A stretch of DNA of 52,833 nt. Source: Armatimonadota bacterium (lineage in GTDB: Bacteria > Armatimonadota > Hebobacteria > CAIYQO01). Shown here piece after piece: positions 1 to 9,311 of the stretch. Positions within the stretch are counted from its first letter, which is position 1. Each line of letters opens with the position of its first letter. The position numbers were made by a program, and so were the translations under genes. Below the pieces are notes generated by a model. It was given only the letters and a program-made list of their open reading frames with translations. It did no database searches and was not told the DNA's origin. The DNA lies in NCBI GenBank assembly GCA_029553475.1, contig JAKPKV010000142.1, positions 1 through 52,833 on the forward strand, in the 5' to 3' direction.

Positions 1-138
1 GGGCGGCGGCGGTTCGGGCGCGAGGATGACGGCCGCCGGCCGGGGACGCGGCCAGAACTGCCGGCCGACGGTCACTCCGACGACCGCGATCACCGCGAGC
101 GAAAACCAGAGCGCGCCGTGGGGAAGCCAGCGCCGCAT
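1..138 (-). CDS. N-terminus of an unidentified membrane-anchored protein (cut by window edge)
   Basis: An open frame starts at ATG 138 and runs off the left edge of the window (46 codons visible). The start is supported by a GGAGGTG ribosome-binding site six bases upstream. The visible protein opens with a short basic segment (MRRWLPHG), then a hydrophobic stretch of about 18 residues (ALWFSLAVIAVVGVTVG), then a Pro/Ala-rich linker. This is the look of a signal anchor followed by a periplasmic or extracellular domain that lies outside the window. The visible part does not identify a family. It is transcribed in the same direction as rnj and lies 79 bp downstream of it, so co-transcription is possible. 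Confidence 0.6.
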   Translation of the reverse strand, partial: MRRWLPHGALWFSLAVIAVVGVTVGRQFWPRPRPAAVILAPEPPPP

Positions 139-217
139 GACCGCACCTCCGGAATGAGATAGCGCACAGGATAGCACGCCGATGTGACAGCCGCGTGACG
201 GCGAGATCACCGGGTGA

Positions 218-1936
218 TTACACTTCCAGAATCACCGGGATCACCATCGGGCGGCGTTTCGTGCGCGCGTAGACGAACTTGTTCAGCGCCGAGCGCACCG
301 TCGCCCGCGCGGACTCCCAGTCGGTGCTGCTGGAGATATCCAGCTTCGCGATCGCTTCGCGCACCACCGTCTTCGCGTCCGTAATGAGCTCTTCCGCTTC
401 CTCGGCGTAGACGAAACCGCGGGTGACGATGTCCGGGCCGGCGACGATCTCGCCTGTTTGCGAGTCAATGCCGACCACCGCGGTGAGCATGCCGTCTTCC
501 GACAGGTGCTTGCGGTCGCGCAGCACCACCGCGCCGATATCCCCCACCCCGAGGCCGTCAATCATCACCCGCCCCGCCTGCACCTGCCCCCGCACGGCGG
601 CGCCGTCTCGGGTGATCTCCAGCACGTCGCCGGAGTGCAGCAGCGAGACGCGGTCCGCGGTATAGCCCATCGTCTCCGCCGTTTTCCGGTAGCGCACCAG
701 ATGGCGGAATTCGCCGTGCATGGGGACCAGATGGCGGGGTGCGGTCAGCGTCAGCATCATTTTCAGCTCTTCCTCGTGGCCGTGCCCGGAGACATGCGTA
801 TGCTCCGCCCCGTGGTACACCACCTCCGCGCCCTGGCGGAAGAGCTGATTGATGGTGCGGTACACCAGATCCTCGTTGCCGGGGATTGGCGACGCGGAGA
901 TGACCACCAGATCACCGGGGCCAACCTTGATATACTTGTGCTCGCCGGTAGACATCAGGCGCAGCGCGGAAAGCGGCTCGCCCTGGGTGCCGGTGGTGAG
1001 CACGGCAACTTCCTTCGCGGGAAGACTTGCCGCCGCATCCGGCTCGATGAGGATATCGGGCGACGGCAGGTGCATGAAACCGAGCTCGCGGGCGATATCC
1101 ACGTTCGCGCGCATGCTGCGGCCGATTACGCAGACGCGCCGCCCGTAGCGCGCGGCGACGTTGATCACCTCCTGCATGCGGAAGATATTGGAGGCGAAAC
1201 AGGCGACGATGATGCGCCCGTCGGCGTCCGCGAAGAGCTCATCGAAGGTCACGGCGACCGAGCGCTCGGAAGTGACCCACCCCGGCCGCTCGATGTTCGT
1301 CACGTCGCACATCAGCGCCAGGATGCCGCTGGAGGAGGCCAGCGCCAGCTTTTGCACCTCGGTGCGCTGGCCGAAGATGGGGCTCTGGTCGAATTTGAAA
1401 TCGCCGGTATGCACGGTTTTTCCCGCCGGCGTGGTGAGAATCAACCCCACCGCGTCGGGGATGCTATGCGTCACGCGAAAAAACTCCACGGTGAAGGGAC
1501 CGAGCGCCAGCGGTTCATCCGGGTCTATCAGGTTCAGCTCCACCGGCGGCAGATAGGCGTGCTCGGCCAGTTTATTGCGCACTAGCCCCAGCGTCAGCTT
1601 GGTGCCCCACACCGGCACGTTCAATTCGTTCAGCACCCAGGGAAGCGCGCCGATGTGATCCTCGTGACCGTGCGTGATCACGATCCCCAGCACATCGTCG
1701 GCATGGTCAAGGAGGTAGGTGATATCCGGGATGACCAGGTCAATGCCGAGCATCTCCTGTTCGGGAAAGAGCAGGCCGCAGTCTACGACGAGGATTTTTC
1801 CGCCGTATTCATAGGCAAACATATTTTTCCCGATCTCCCCGATCCCGCCCAGCGGGATGAAGCGGAGGGCGTCGGGATCAGTCGGGAACGGATAGCACGG
1901 CTCATCGCTCGGCTCAACGGGTGGTGTATATTCCAC
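218..1936 (-). CDS. rnj: Ribonuclease J
   Basis: This is a metallo-beta-lactamase/beta-CASP nuclease of the RNase J family, 572 residues, close to the usual 555-580. RNase J is a 5'-3' exoribonuclease and endonuclease acting in cytoplasmic mRNA decay and rRNA maturation in bacteria lacking RNase E. The HGHEDHIG zinc motif sits near residue 90. It is preceded by the typical opening RFIPLGGIGEIGKNM, and followed by the conserved HTGDFK, SASPIPGNE and HVSGHGHEEE segments. The start is a GTG at 1936 with a GAGGT site about ten bases upstream. The gene is divergent from gatB, with a 224 bp spacer. Family identification is secure; RNase J1 versus J2 cannot be distinguished by reading. Confidence 0.96.
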   Translation of the reverse strand: MEYTPPVEPSDEPCYPFPTDPDALRFIPLGGIGEIGKNMFAYEYGGKILVVDCGLLFPEQEMLGIDLVIPDITYLLDHADDVLGIVITHGHEDHIGALPWVLNELNVPVWGTKLTLGLVRNKLAEHAYLPPVELNLIDPDEPLALGPFTVEFFRVTHSIPDAVGLILTTPAGKTVHTGDFKFDQSPIFGQRTEVQKLALASSSGILALMCDVTNIERPGWVTSERSVAVTFDELFADADGRIIVACFASNIFRMQEVINVAARYGRRVCVIGRSMRANVDIARELGFMHLPSPDILIEPDAAASLPAKEVAVLTTGTQGEPLSALRLMSTGEHKYIKVGPGDLVVISASPIPGNEDLVYRTINQLFRQGAEVVYHGAEHTHVSGHGHEEELKMMLTLTAPRHLVPMHGEFRHLVRYRKTAETMGYTADRVSLLHSGDVLEITRDGAAVRGQVQAGRVMIDGLGVGDIGAVVLRDRKHLSEDGMLTAVVGIDSQTGEIVAGPDIVTRGFVYAEEAEELITDAKTVVREAIAKLDISSSTDWESARATVRSALNKFVYARTKRRPMVIPVILEV

Positions 1937-2098
1937 AGAATGCTACCTCAATCGTCTGTCTCGCGGTGTATACGGTATTTCGCGGCAGCGGCGCGAATTC
2001 CTGCCTGGGTACAGTCAGGCAATCCATCCATCCCGTTCGTAGTGAGATCACAATGGGCAGTCCCCGACGGGGTTGCCCAGGCGGGCAGGCCGTTCGCC

Positions 2099-2128
2099 TT
2101 GGCGACGACCGGCGAATACGAGTATAAT
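2099..2128 (+). promoter_or_regulatory. gatB promoter
   Basis: TTGGCG (2099-2104), an 18-base spacer and a perfect TATAAT (2123-2128) lie 32 bp before the gatB ATG. This gives a leader of roughly 25 nt containing the AAGGA ribosome-binding site. Confidence 0.7.
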
Positions 2129-2160
2129 TCACCAAACCCCTTTGCGTGAAGGACGAGAAC

Positions 2161-3606
2161 ATGGTGGACTACGAACCGGTCATTGGTTTTGAAATCCATG
2201 CCGAGCTGGCGACGGCCTCCAAGGTCTTTTGCGGCTGCGGCACCGAGCCCGGCGCCCCGCCGAACACCCACACCTGCCCGGTCTGCCTGGGGTTGCCCGG
2301 CGCGCTGCCGGTGCTGAACGTGGCGGCGCTGGAGTACGCGCTGAAGGTGGTGCTGGCCTGTCATTGCGACGTCCCCTCCCCTGCCATTTTCGAACGGAAG
2401 AACTACTACTATCCCGACCTGCCGAAAAACTATCAGATTTCCCAGAAGCGCGCCCCCTTCGGGGTGAACGGCTGGTTCGAGTTCGAGGTGAACGGCGCGA
2501 TGAAGCGCGTGCGTATCCTCGACATCCACCTGGAAGAGGATGCCGGCAAGCTCGTCCACCCCCAGGAGCGCGGCGCGGCGGGGGTGAGCCTGGTGGACTA
2601 TAACCGCGCCGGCGTGCCGCTGCTGGAGATCGTCTCCGGGCCGGATATCCACAGCGTCGAGGAGGCGGAAGCCTACATGATCGCCATGCGCCGGTTGCTC
2701 CGCTACCTCGGCGTGTCCGAGGCGCGCATGGAGCTGGGGCAGATTCGCTTTGAGGCGAATATCTCCGTACGCCCGGTCGGATCGGCGACGCTGGGCACGC
2801 GCGTCGAGATCAAGAACCTGAACTCCTACCGCACGGTGATCCGCGGCATCGAATATGAGGTCGCCCGGCAGACGGCGCTGCATCGGAACGGCGAGCGCGT
2901 GGCGCAGGAGACGCGGCTGTTCGATGACGCGCGGGGCATCACGCTGGCGATGCGCGACAAGGAAGAGGCGCACGACTACCGCTACTTCCCCGATCCCGAC
3001 CTGGTGCCGATGCGCTTCACGCCGGAGTATCTCGAGCGGCTGCGCGCCGGCCTGCCCGAGCTGCCGGCGGCGCGGCGCGCCCGCTTCATCAGCGCCTATG
3101 GCCTGCCCGCCTACGACGCCGCGCTGCTCACCGACGAGAAGGCGATCGCCGATTTTGTGGATGCCGCGGTCGCCCTCAGCGCGCCGCCGAAGAGCGTGTC
3201 CAACTGGACCATGGGGGAGCTGCTGCGCCTGCTGAACGAGCGCGGCCTCTCGCCGGACGCGCTGCCCATCACCCCCGCGCACCTGGCGGCGCTCATCACG
3301 TTGGTCGAGAGCGGCGCGATCAACCAGAACCAGGCCAAGCAGGTCTTCGCCGAGATGTTCGAGACGGGAAAGGAACCGGCGCTGATCGTGAAAGAGCAGG
3401 GGTTTGCGCAAATCTCCGACGCCGGCGCGCTGGAAGCCATCGTGAACGAGGTCGTTGCCGCCAACCCCGACCCCGCCGCACGCTACGCCGCCGGCGAGGA
3501 CAAGCCGCTCGGTTTCCTCGTCGGACAGGTGATGAAGCGCTCCGGCGGCAAGGCGAATGCGCCGGTGGTCAACGCGATGCTGCGCGAGAAGCTGCGCGGC
3601 GGCTAA
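2161..3606 (+). CDS. gatB: Asp-tRNA(Asn)/Glu-tRNA(Gln) amidotransferase subunit B
   Basis: GatB is the tRNA-binding kinase subunit of GatCAB, which transamidates misacylated Glu-tRNA(Gln) or Asp-tRNA(Asn). About 481 residues, the normal length. Diagnostic segments are the opening YEPVIGFEIHAEL, FCGCGTEPGAPPNTHTCPVCLG with its Cys residues, RKNYYYPDLPKNYQISQ, and the C-terminal helical YqeY-like tail ending in GKANAPVVNAMLREKL. I take ATG 2161, not the in-frame GTG at 2146. AAGGA lies at 2149-2153 between them at good spacing, and homologues begin at this point. gatA and gatC are not in the window, so the complex is encoded at separate loci. Followed by a strong intrinsic terminator. Confidence 0.97.
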   Translation: MVDYEPVIGFEIHAELATASKVFCGCGTEPGAPPNTHTCPVCLGLPGALPVLNVAALEYALKVVLACHCDVPSPAIFERKNYYYPDLPKNYQISQKRAPFGVNGWFEFEVNGAMKRVRILDIHLEEDAGKLVHPQERGAAGVSLVDYNRAGVPLLEIVSGPDIHSVEEAEAYMIAMRRLLRYLGVSEARMELGQIRFEANISVRPVGSATLGTRVEIKNLNSYRTVIRGIEYEVARQTALHRNGERVAQETRLFDDARGITLAMRDKEEAHDYRYFPDPDLVPMRFTPEYLERLRAGLPELPAARRARFISAYGLPAYDAALLTDEKAIADFVDAAVALSAPPKSVSNWTMGELLRLLNERGLSPDALPITPAHLAALITLVESGAINQNQAKQVFAEMFETGKEPALIVKEQGFAQISDAGALEAIVNEVVAANPDPAARYAAGEDKPLGFLVGQVMKRSGGKANAPVVNAMLREKLRGG

Positions 3607-3629
3607 CGTTTCCCCCGGACAGACGCCGC

Positions 3630-3660
3630 AGCCGGGCGGATGGCATCCGCCCGGCTGTTT
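3630..3660 (+). terminator. Intrinsic terminator of gatB
   Basis: A perfect 12-bp stem (AGCCGGGCGGAT, 3630-3641, pairing with 3645-3656) with a 3-base loop is followed by GTTT. It lies 24 bp after the gatB stop, in the gap before the convergent gcvH. Confidence 0.8.
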
Positions 3661-3684
3661 GCATGGCGATGACGCGGTTGCCGG

Positions 3685-4056
3685 CTACAGCTTTTCCTGA
3701 TATTCGGCGGCCGTCAGCATGTTGTCGTAGTCGGCGGCGCCGCTCATCTCGATCTTCACCATCCACCCCGCGCCGTACGGATCGGCGTTGATGGCGCCGG
3801 GTTCATCGAGCAGCGGCTCGTTGATGGCGATCACGCGGCCGGAGACCGGCGCGTACAGGTCGGAGATGGTCTTCACCGATTCCACGCTGCCCATGACTTC
3901 GCCGGCCACCACGTCATCGCCCACCTGCGGCAGGCTCACGTATACGACATCACCGAGCTGATCCTGCGCGTGGTGCGTGATGCCGACGACGGCGATGCCG
4001 TCATCCACGCGCGCCCACACGTGGGCTTCGGAATACTTCAGGTTATCTGGATACAT
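3685..4056 (-). CDS. gcvH: Glycine cleavage system H protein
   Basis: The lipoyl-carrying shuttle protein of the glycine cleavage system, moving the aminomethyl group between P, T and L proteins. 123 residues, the usual length. The segment GSVESVKTISDLYAPVSG carries the lipoylated lysine (K62). The N-terminus KYSEAHVWARVDD and the C-terminal GWMVKIE are typical. The start is ATG 4056 with a very strong AGGAGGAG site about five bases upstream. gcvT and gcvP are not in the window. It converges on gatB across a terminator. Some bacteria use GcvH in lipoate relay as well, so its presence alone does not prove glycine catabolism. Confidence 0.96.
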   Translation of the reverse strand: MYPDNLKYSEAHVWARVDDGIAVVGITHHAQDQLGDVVYVSLPQVGDDVVAGEVMGSVESVKTISDLYAPVSGRVIAINEPLLDEPGAINADPYGAGWMVKIEMSGAADYDNMLTAAEYQEKL

Positions 4057-4315
4057 GGTCTCCTCCTTTTATCGCGTTCACGCCGAGTTCACGCTCAAGA
4101 TACCACGGCAGGGGGAGAAATCCCTTCTTTCGCTGGCGCACGCGCGCACTTTCGAGTACAATATACCGGCATGCCTACCCGCGTGAGATCATCCGCTGCC
4201 GCGCACCCCTCCCCCCGCCATGATGGCGCGCCCTGGCGCTGTCCGGCGCGGGCGCTGCGCCGGCGCCGCATCCACGCTGCTATCGCCATACCACACGATG
4301 GGAGGGCGCCGCGCC

Positions 4316-5596
4316 GTGTGCGCCTCTCCTGATACCGCTGCCGCCCCACCCCGCGGGGGCGCAACCTTCCGCGCCCTGCGCCATCACAATTTCCGCCTCT
4401 TCTGGTCCGGACAGTTGGTGTCGCTGGTCGGCACCTGGATGCAATCCACCGCCCAGTCCTGGCTGGTGCTGCAACTGGTGACGCGGGCATACGGCGCGGA
4501 CAAGTCCGCGCTGTACCTCGGTCTCGTCTCCGCGATCGGCAGCCTGCCCACCTTCCTCCTCACCCTGCTCGCCGGCGCCCTCGCCGACCGCGGGGACAAG
4601 CGCCGCATCGTCATCGCCACCCAGGCCGGCGCCATGCTGCTGGCGCTGCTGCTCGGCCTCCTGACGTATACCGGCTACATCCGACTCTGGCACGTGGTCG
4701 TGTACGCGGTGCTCGTCGGCACGGTGAATGCCTTCGACATGCCGACGCGCCAATCGTATGTCAAGGAGCTGGTGGGCGGAGAGGATTTGCTCAACGCCAT
4801 CGCGCTCAACTCCTCCGTCTTCAACGCGGCGCGCATCGTCGGCCCGGCTATCGCCGGCTGGCTGATGACCATCTTCGGCGTCGCCGGCATCTTTTTACTC
4901 AACGGCGCCAGCTACCTGGCGGTGCTCGCCGGGCTGTTCCGCATTCGCACACCCCGTCATACGGCTCCCACCGCCGACCGCTCGCTCTGGCAGCAGTTGG
5001 GCGAAGGCTTCCAGTATGCGTGGCGGAACCGGGCGATTCTCCTCCTGCTGGCGTTGATGGCGGTGCTCACCGTCTTCGGATTCTCCTATTTCGTGCTGAT
5101 GCCGGTCATCGCCGTACAGGTGCTGCACCTGGAGGAGGGCGGTTTCGGCATCCTCTTCGCGTTCAGCGGCGTCGGCGCGCTGGCGGGGGCGCTGCTCTTG
5201 GCCAGCACCGCCGGCCGCGCCCCTAAAGGCGCACTGCTGTGCGCCAGCGGCATCACCGCCGCCGTCTTCCTCATGCTGTTCAGCGTGAGCCGCGTCTTTT
5301 CGCTGTCCGCGCTCTTTCTCATGGGGATCAGCGGCGGGCTGGTCATCGCCAGCGCCAGCATCAACAGCCTCATGCAGGAGACCGCGCCGGATGCCCTGCG
5401 CGGGCGCGTGGTCAGTATGTGGATCTTCATCTTCGGCGGCTTCACCCCGCTCGGCGCCCTTTATGTCGGCACCGTCGCCCATCTCGGCGAACGGGTGGCC
5501 ATGCCGGCGCTGCCGCTGCTCGTGGGCGGCGCCGTCTGCCTGCTGGCCATCGCCGTCATCTCGCTGCGCGCCCGCTGGCTCTGGCGCCTGCCGTAG
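4316..5596 (+). CDS. Major facilitator superfamily exporter (EntS-like)
   Basis: A 12-helix transporter of the MFS_3/EntS type, predicted to sit in the cytoplasmic membrane. The family signature FRALRHHNFRLFWSGQ precedes TM1. The loop ADRGDKRRIVIATQ between TM2 and TM3 is the MFS motif-A region, and RQSYVKELVGGEDLLNAIALNS is characteristic of this subgroup. The substrate cannot be read from sequence; relatives export siderophores, drugs or sugars. The start is uncertain: GTG 4316 has GGAGG ten bases upstream, ATG 4298 and ATG 4220 are in-frame alternatives, and a TACAAT box at 4157-4162 could be the promoter. Followed by a regulator gene in the same direction, but that gene has its own promoter. 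Confidence 0.85.
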   Translation: MCASPDTAAAPPRGGATFRALRHHNFRLFWSGQLVSLVGTWMQSTAQSWLVLQLVTRAYGADKSALYLGLVSAIGSLPTFLLTLLAGALADRGDKRRIVIATQAGAMLLALLLGLLTYTGYIRLWHVVVYAVLVGTVNAFDMPTRQSYVKELVGGEDLLNAIALNSSVFNAARIVGPAIAGWLMTIFGVAGIFLLNGASYLAVLAGLFRIRTPRHTAPTADRSLWQQLGEGFQYAWRNRAILLLLALMAVLTVFGFSYFVLMPVIAVQVLHLEEGGFGILFAFSGVGALAGALLLASTAGRAPKGALLCASGITAAVFLMLFSVSRVFSLSALFLMGISGGLVIASASINSLMQETAPDALRGRVVSMWIFIFGGFTPLGALYVGTVAHLGERVAMPALPLLVGGAVCLLAIAVISLRARWLWRLP

Positions 5597-5689
5597 GGGC
5601 AGATGCGCGCCGGCGCTGGAGGCGCGGCTCTGTTCCGCCGCGGCGGTAGACGTGACGACAGGCCCTGCCCAGGAAGGGCAATATTCTGC

Positions 5690-5718
5690 TTGCGCTTTCG
5701 ATTCGACTGAAATATACT
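5690..5718 (+). promoter_or_regulatory. Promoter of the GntR/LacI-type regulator; likely leaderless
   Basis: TTGCGC (5690-5695), a 17-base spacer and TATACT (5713-5718). The ATG at 5725 lies only six bases after the -10 box and has no ribosome-binding site, so transcription should begin at or next to the start codon. Confidence 0.6.
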
Positions 5719-5724
5719 CGCTAT

Positions 5725-6888
5725 ATGCGCATCGTCACCACATCCGAGGCGGCTGACAAGCCGGCCAGTAAACAAGCGCGGATTATCCATCACCTCAAAA
5801 CACGTATGCTGACCGGGGAGATGCGGCCGGGTGACCGGCTCCCGACGCGCCAGGCGCTCATCGCCGCATACGGCGTCTGCATGGTCACCCTGCAGCGGGC
5901 TATGGATATCCTGCGTGACGACGGCTTCATCGTCACCCGTGGGCGGCTCGGTTCATTTGTGGCCGACGCGCCGCCGCATCTCTGCCGGTATGGGCTGGTG
6001 TTTCCGTGCGTGACGACGGAGCAGCAGGTCAGCGGCCCGCGCCTGGCGCATCTGGAGCCGCCGAGCCGTTTTATGGACGCCATGGCGCAGGTGGCGATGG
6101 CGTATGCCGATGACCCGGCGCAAGAGTTGATCTGCTATATGGCGGTGGACCGCGAACTCAATACCCCGGGATACCAGCGCCTGGTGCGCGACATCCAGGC
6201 GCGTCGGCTGGCCGGCCTCATTTTCCTGCACCCGAATTCGTCGTATACCCCCGGGCTGCTCGCCGGGACGGGCATTCCCAGCATTGCCTATGGGTATGGC
6301 CATTCGCTGCCGGGGTCCCCCATCTTCCAGACGGACCATCGCGCGTTCATTGATCGGGCGCTCGACTTCCTGGTGGCGCAGGGGCGGCGCCGTATCGCGA
6401 TGCTGACCATCGCCGTGCCCGGCGACGATATGGAAGCGCATTTTCACCAGGCCGCGGCGGCCCGCGGCCTGCGCACGGGCATCGCCTCGGTGCTGGGGCT
6501 GGAACCACAATACCCGTGGTGGGCCCGGAACGCGGTCGCGTTGATGCTGAACCAGGACCCGGCGCTGCGTCCCGACGGGTTGATCATCAGTGACGATCAC
6601 CTGGTGCCGAGCGGCACGCACGCCGTGTTGGAAGCGCGGATTGCGGTCCCCGATGCGCTCATGGTGGTGGCGCACTGCAACTTCGTGTCGAACGCGCCCA
6701 GCGCGGTGCGCGTGACGCGCCTGGGGTTTGACGTCGCGGGGATCTTGCGGACCTGTCTTGACCGGCTCGCCGCGCAGCGCCGCGGCGAGCCGGTCCCGCC
6801 CGTCACCCGGATCGCGCCGGTCTTTGCCCCCGAAACGGATCCCCGCCCACCGCACAAAATGGCGCGACGCCTCGCGCACTCCCGGTGA
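5725..6888 (+). CDS. GntR-family regulator with LacI-type ligand-binding domain
   Basis: A one-component transcription factor, 387 residues. Residues about 15-85 are a GntR winged helix (MLTGEMRPGDRLPTRQALIAAYGVCMVTLQRAMDIL region, then the wing DGFIVTRGRLGSFVAD). The remainder resembles the periplasmic-binding-protein-like sensor of LacI/AraR regulators, with segments such as IPSIAYGYGHSLPG, DHRAFIDRALDFLVAQGRRRIAML and DGLIISDDHL. This architecture is known for sugar-responsive repressors such as AraR, and related hybrids are frequent in Armatimonadota and Lentisphaerae. The ligand is probably a carbohydrate, inferred from the convergent secreted beta-helix protein. Start ATG 5725 is placed by the adjacent -10 box. 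Confidence 0.85.
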   Translation: MRIVTTSEAADKPASKQARIIHHLKTRMLTGEMRPGDRLPTRQALIAAYGVCMVTLQRAMDILRDDGFIVTRGRLGSFVADAPPHLCRYGLVFPCVTTEQQVSGPRLAHLEPPSRFMDAMAQVAMAYADDPAQELICYMAVDRELNTPGYQRLVRDIQARRLAGLIFLHPNSSYTPGLLAGTGIPSIAYGYGHSLPGSPIFQTDHRAFIDRALDFLVAQGRRRIAMLTIAVPGDDMEAHFHQAAAARGLRTGIASVLGLEPQYPWWARNAVALMLNQDPALRPDGLIISDDHLVPSGTHAVLEARIAVPDALMVVAHCNFVSNAPSAVRVTRLGFDVAGILRTCLDRLAAQRRGEPVPPVTRIAPVFAPETDPRPPHKMARRLAHSR

Positions 6889-6910
6889 CCCCGCCGGCGC
6901 GACGGGCCGG

Positions 6911-9214
6911 TCAGCGCACCGCGGGGTGGTTGAGCCGCAGGTCCACCGCCCCCAGGTGGCGCAGCGCGTCCAGCGCGCGCGCGAGGCCGTGCAGCGCCTC
7001 GGGGCTATGGGTCTCCACGGGGTCGAACGTGGCGAAGGTCGGGGCCGGCAGCGTGTAGTTGCCGAGCAGGAACACGCGTAGCGTCTGCGGCGTCACCGCC
7101 AGTTTGGTGCCGTAGAAGGTATTGCCGAACAGGTAGATGTCCACCGGGGCCGTGCCCGTCTGGATGATGCCGTGCGCCGGTTGCGCCGGTCCGCGGTGGT
7201 CGCTGAAATCCTTGCCGCCGAGGAACAGCTCGCCGCGATAGTTCTCGATGGTGGTGCCCACCGGACCATTCATGTGCGAACGGGCGCCGGTCACGACCAC
7301 GCGGCCCGGCGGCAGCTCCGGAGACCCGGACAGGTACAGCATGCCGCGCGATTGCTCGTTGTAGAAGTCGCTGGCCACGAAATTCTGGTTGTCTTTGACG
7401 AAGAGCGCGCGGTCCACGAGCGTGGCCAGGCGGGACTGAAAGCCCAGAAAGCCGTTCCGTCCGGTCTTCGTGCCCTCGACGACGATGCTCCCCTCCCAGG
7501 TGAAGTTGCCCAGGATGGTGGCGTCCGCGGAATCGGTGACGCGGATATTGCCCTGCAGCGCGTTGATGATGACCTGGTCCTTCGCGCCCAATTCCACCAG
7601 TTGCAGCCCCTGGCGCAACGAATCGTGTGGCGAGTTTTTATAGTAGCCGTATACCCGGACGCCATCATAGACCACCGACGAGCCGATCCCCGTGCTGGTC
7701 TGCCGGATATCGGCGGCGTTGTTCCCGGCATCGTTGCCGACCTGGAAGAACTCCAGCGTCACATTGCGCGGGTCAACGACGGAGATGATGGCGCCGTCCG
7801 CCGGTCCACGCCAGCGCAAGAAGGTGCCCCAGCCCTGCCCCCCGAGGGTATAGTCGCTGCCGGTGACCTGCAGGGTGTCTTGGATAGCGTAGCGGCCCGC
7901 GGGCAGGTAGGCGATGGCCCCCCGGCCATGCGCGCGGGCGGCGTTGATGGCGGCCTGAATGGCGGCGGTATCGTCCGTTTCGCCGTCCGCTCTGGCCCCG
8001 AAATCGCGCCGCGCATCGAAGACCTTGCCGGGGATGCGCACGGTCTCCTTGAGAAAGCGCTGCTCCGCCGAGCGGAGCGATCCCCCCAGGGCGCCGGCCG
8101 GCACCGTCAAGACGCGCGTGCGCGGCCACGCCAGCATGCCATCGAACCCCGTCACCGTATTATTGGAGAGGATCAACGGCTGCGTGTCGTTGTGAAGGCG
8201 CAGCGGCGGCGTGCTGCCGGGCGGGCCGGTGAAGACCGCGTCGAAGATCGTCAGCGGCGGCCATCCGGCGGCGTGAATGAAGCAGCCGTTGTAGGGCTGG
8301 GCGCGGGCGACCTGCACGTCCTGCACGGTCATCGGCCCCCCGCCGCCGGTATAGAGCAGGAACATCTGCGAGTTCAGCGACGTGACGCGCCGGATCGAGC
8401 AGGCATGCTCCGGATTCGCCTTGATATCCACGATCCGGCTGCCGGCGAAGTGGGTGTTGCGCACGTAAAAGCTGCCGTTATCGCAGTCAATGCCGATGCC
8501 GCAGTTGCGGAACTCGCACCCGTCGAAGGCGAAGTGGTAGTCGTTCCAGCGCAGGAAGGCCACGCCGCGCCCGCAGCGGTCGAAATAGCAGTTCTCGAAC
8601 ATCGGGTCCGACTGCGCCGCGGCGCGGTCAGGCGCGACCAGGATGCCGGCGTCAACGATGTTCAGGAAGGCCAGGTGCCGGTAGCGGCACTCCGTGGTGA
8701 ATCCCCCGTTCGGATGGAGCAATCCGACGCCGGCCTTCTGCCGGCCATCGAAGACCAGACCCTCATAGCGCGCATAGGTGAGGCCATCCGCGGAGAGCAT
8801 GGGCTGGTCATCGGGGCCGTCCCATACCAGCCGCGTGTCGCGACCGTGCCCGAGCAGCACCGTCCCGTGCGTGCGGAGCACCTTGCCGCCCAGGCGCAGG
8901 GTGGCGGTGAGGCGATAGGTGCCGGCCGGGAAGTAGATGGTGTCCTGGTCGCCGGCGTACAGCGTGGCCCGGTCGCCGATGGTATCCAGCACGCGCTGGA
9001 TGGCCTGGGTATCATCCGCCACCCCGTCGCCGATGGCGCCCGCCGCTTTCACACTCTTCCAGTCCGACCGCGCTTCCCAGTTCAGCACCGGGATCGGCGG
9101 CGAGGGGCGCGGTGCGGCATTTTGCGCGCCCGCCGCGCTCCCCACCAATAGGGCCAGCGTGACCAGGCCCCAGCCCACCACGGGGTGTATCCTGGCGAAG
9201 TGTCTGCGCATCAT
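6911..9214 (-). CDS. Secreted pectate-lyase-superfamily (parallel beta-helix) protein
   Basis: A 767-residue exported protein with a signal peptide (residues 1-30, hydrophobic WGLVTLALLVGSAAGA). It contains two copies of the pectate-lyase/epimerase-type beta-helix opening. Copy one is near residues 55-110 (AAGAIGDGVADDTQAIQRVL, TIYFPAGTYRLTATL). Copy two is near 401-455 (DFGARADGETDDTAAIQAAI, AIAYLPAGRYAIQDTL). The second repeat shows the two halves arose by duplication. The family includes polysaccharide lyases, rhamnogalacturonases and phage-type glycanases; substrate and catalytic residues are not assignable by reading. Start ATG 9214 has AAGGACGA upstream. It converges on the GntR/LacI-type regulator, which may control it. 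Confidence 0.8.
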   Translation of the reverse strand: MMRRHFARIHPVVGWGLVTLALLVGSAAGAQNAAPRPSPPIPVLNWEARSDWKSVKAAGAIGDGVADDTQAIQRVLDTIGDRATLYAGDQDTIYFPAGTYRLTATLRLGGKVLRTHGTVLLGHGRDTRLVWDGPDDQPMLSADGLTYARYEGLVFDGRQKAGVGLLHPNGGFTTECRYRHLAFLNIVDAGILVAPDRAAAQSDPMFENCYFDRCGRGVAFLRWNDYHFAFDGCEFRNCGIGIDCDNGSFYVRNTHFAGSRIVDIKANPEHACSIRRVTSLNSQMFLLYTGGGGPMTVQDVQVARAQPYNGCFIHAAGWPPLTIFDAVFTGPPGSTPPLRLHNDTQPLILSNNTVTGFDGMLAWPRTRVLTVPAGALGGSLRSAEQRFLKETVRIPGKVFDARRDFGARADGETDDTAAIQAAINAARAHGRGAIAYLPAGRYAIQDTLQVTGSDYTLGGQGWGTFLRWRGPADGAIISVVDPRNVTLEFFQVGNDAGNNAADIRQTSTGIGSSVVYDGVRVYGYYKNSPHDSLRQGLQLVELGAKDQVIINALQGNIRVTDSADATILGNFTWEGSIVVEGTKTGRNGFLGFQSRLATLVDRALFVKDNQNFVASDFYNEQSRGMLYLSGSPELPPGRVVVTGARSHMNGPVGTTIENYRGELFLGGKDFSDHRGPAQPAHGIIQTGTAPVDIYLFGNTFYGTKLAVTPQTLRVFLLGNYTLPAPTFATFDPVETHSPEALHGLARALDALRHLGAVDLRLNHPAVR

Positions 9215-9311
9215 CGTCGTCCTTCTGTGTGTCGCTTACCATTGCCGATCTCGTCCTGCCCACCGACAGGAGCGACGACCACCGGCGGGTGCTATGCGCG
9301 TGATGGGTCAG

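Noticed and set aside
2146-2160. GTG 2146 as the gatB start
   Set aside because: It lies only about 18 bp after the -10 box, lacks a ribosome-binding site, and would place the good AAGGA site inside the coding region. ATG 2161 fits homologues.
4171-4332. Short frame starting at ATG 4171 just after a TACAAT box
   Set aside because: It encodes an Arg/Pro/Ala-rich sequence in a different frame from the transporter, with no ribosome-binding site; it is more likely leader sequence.
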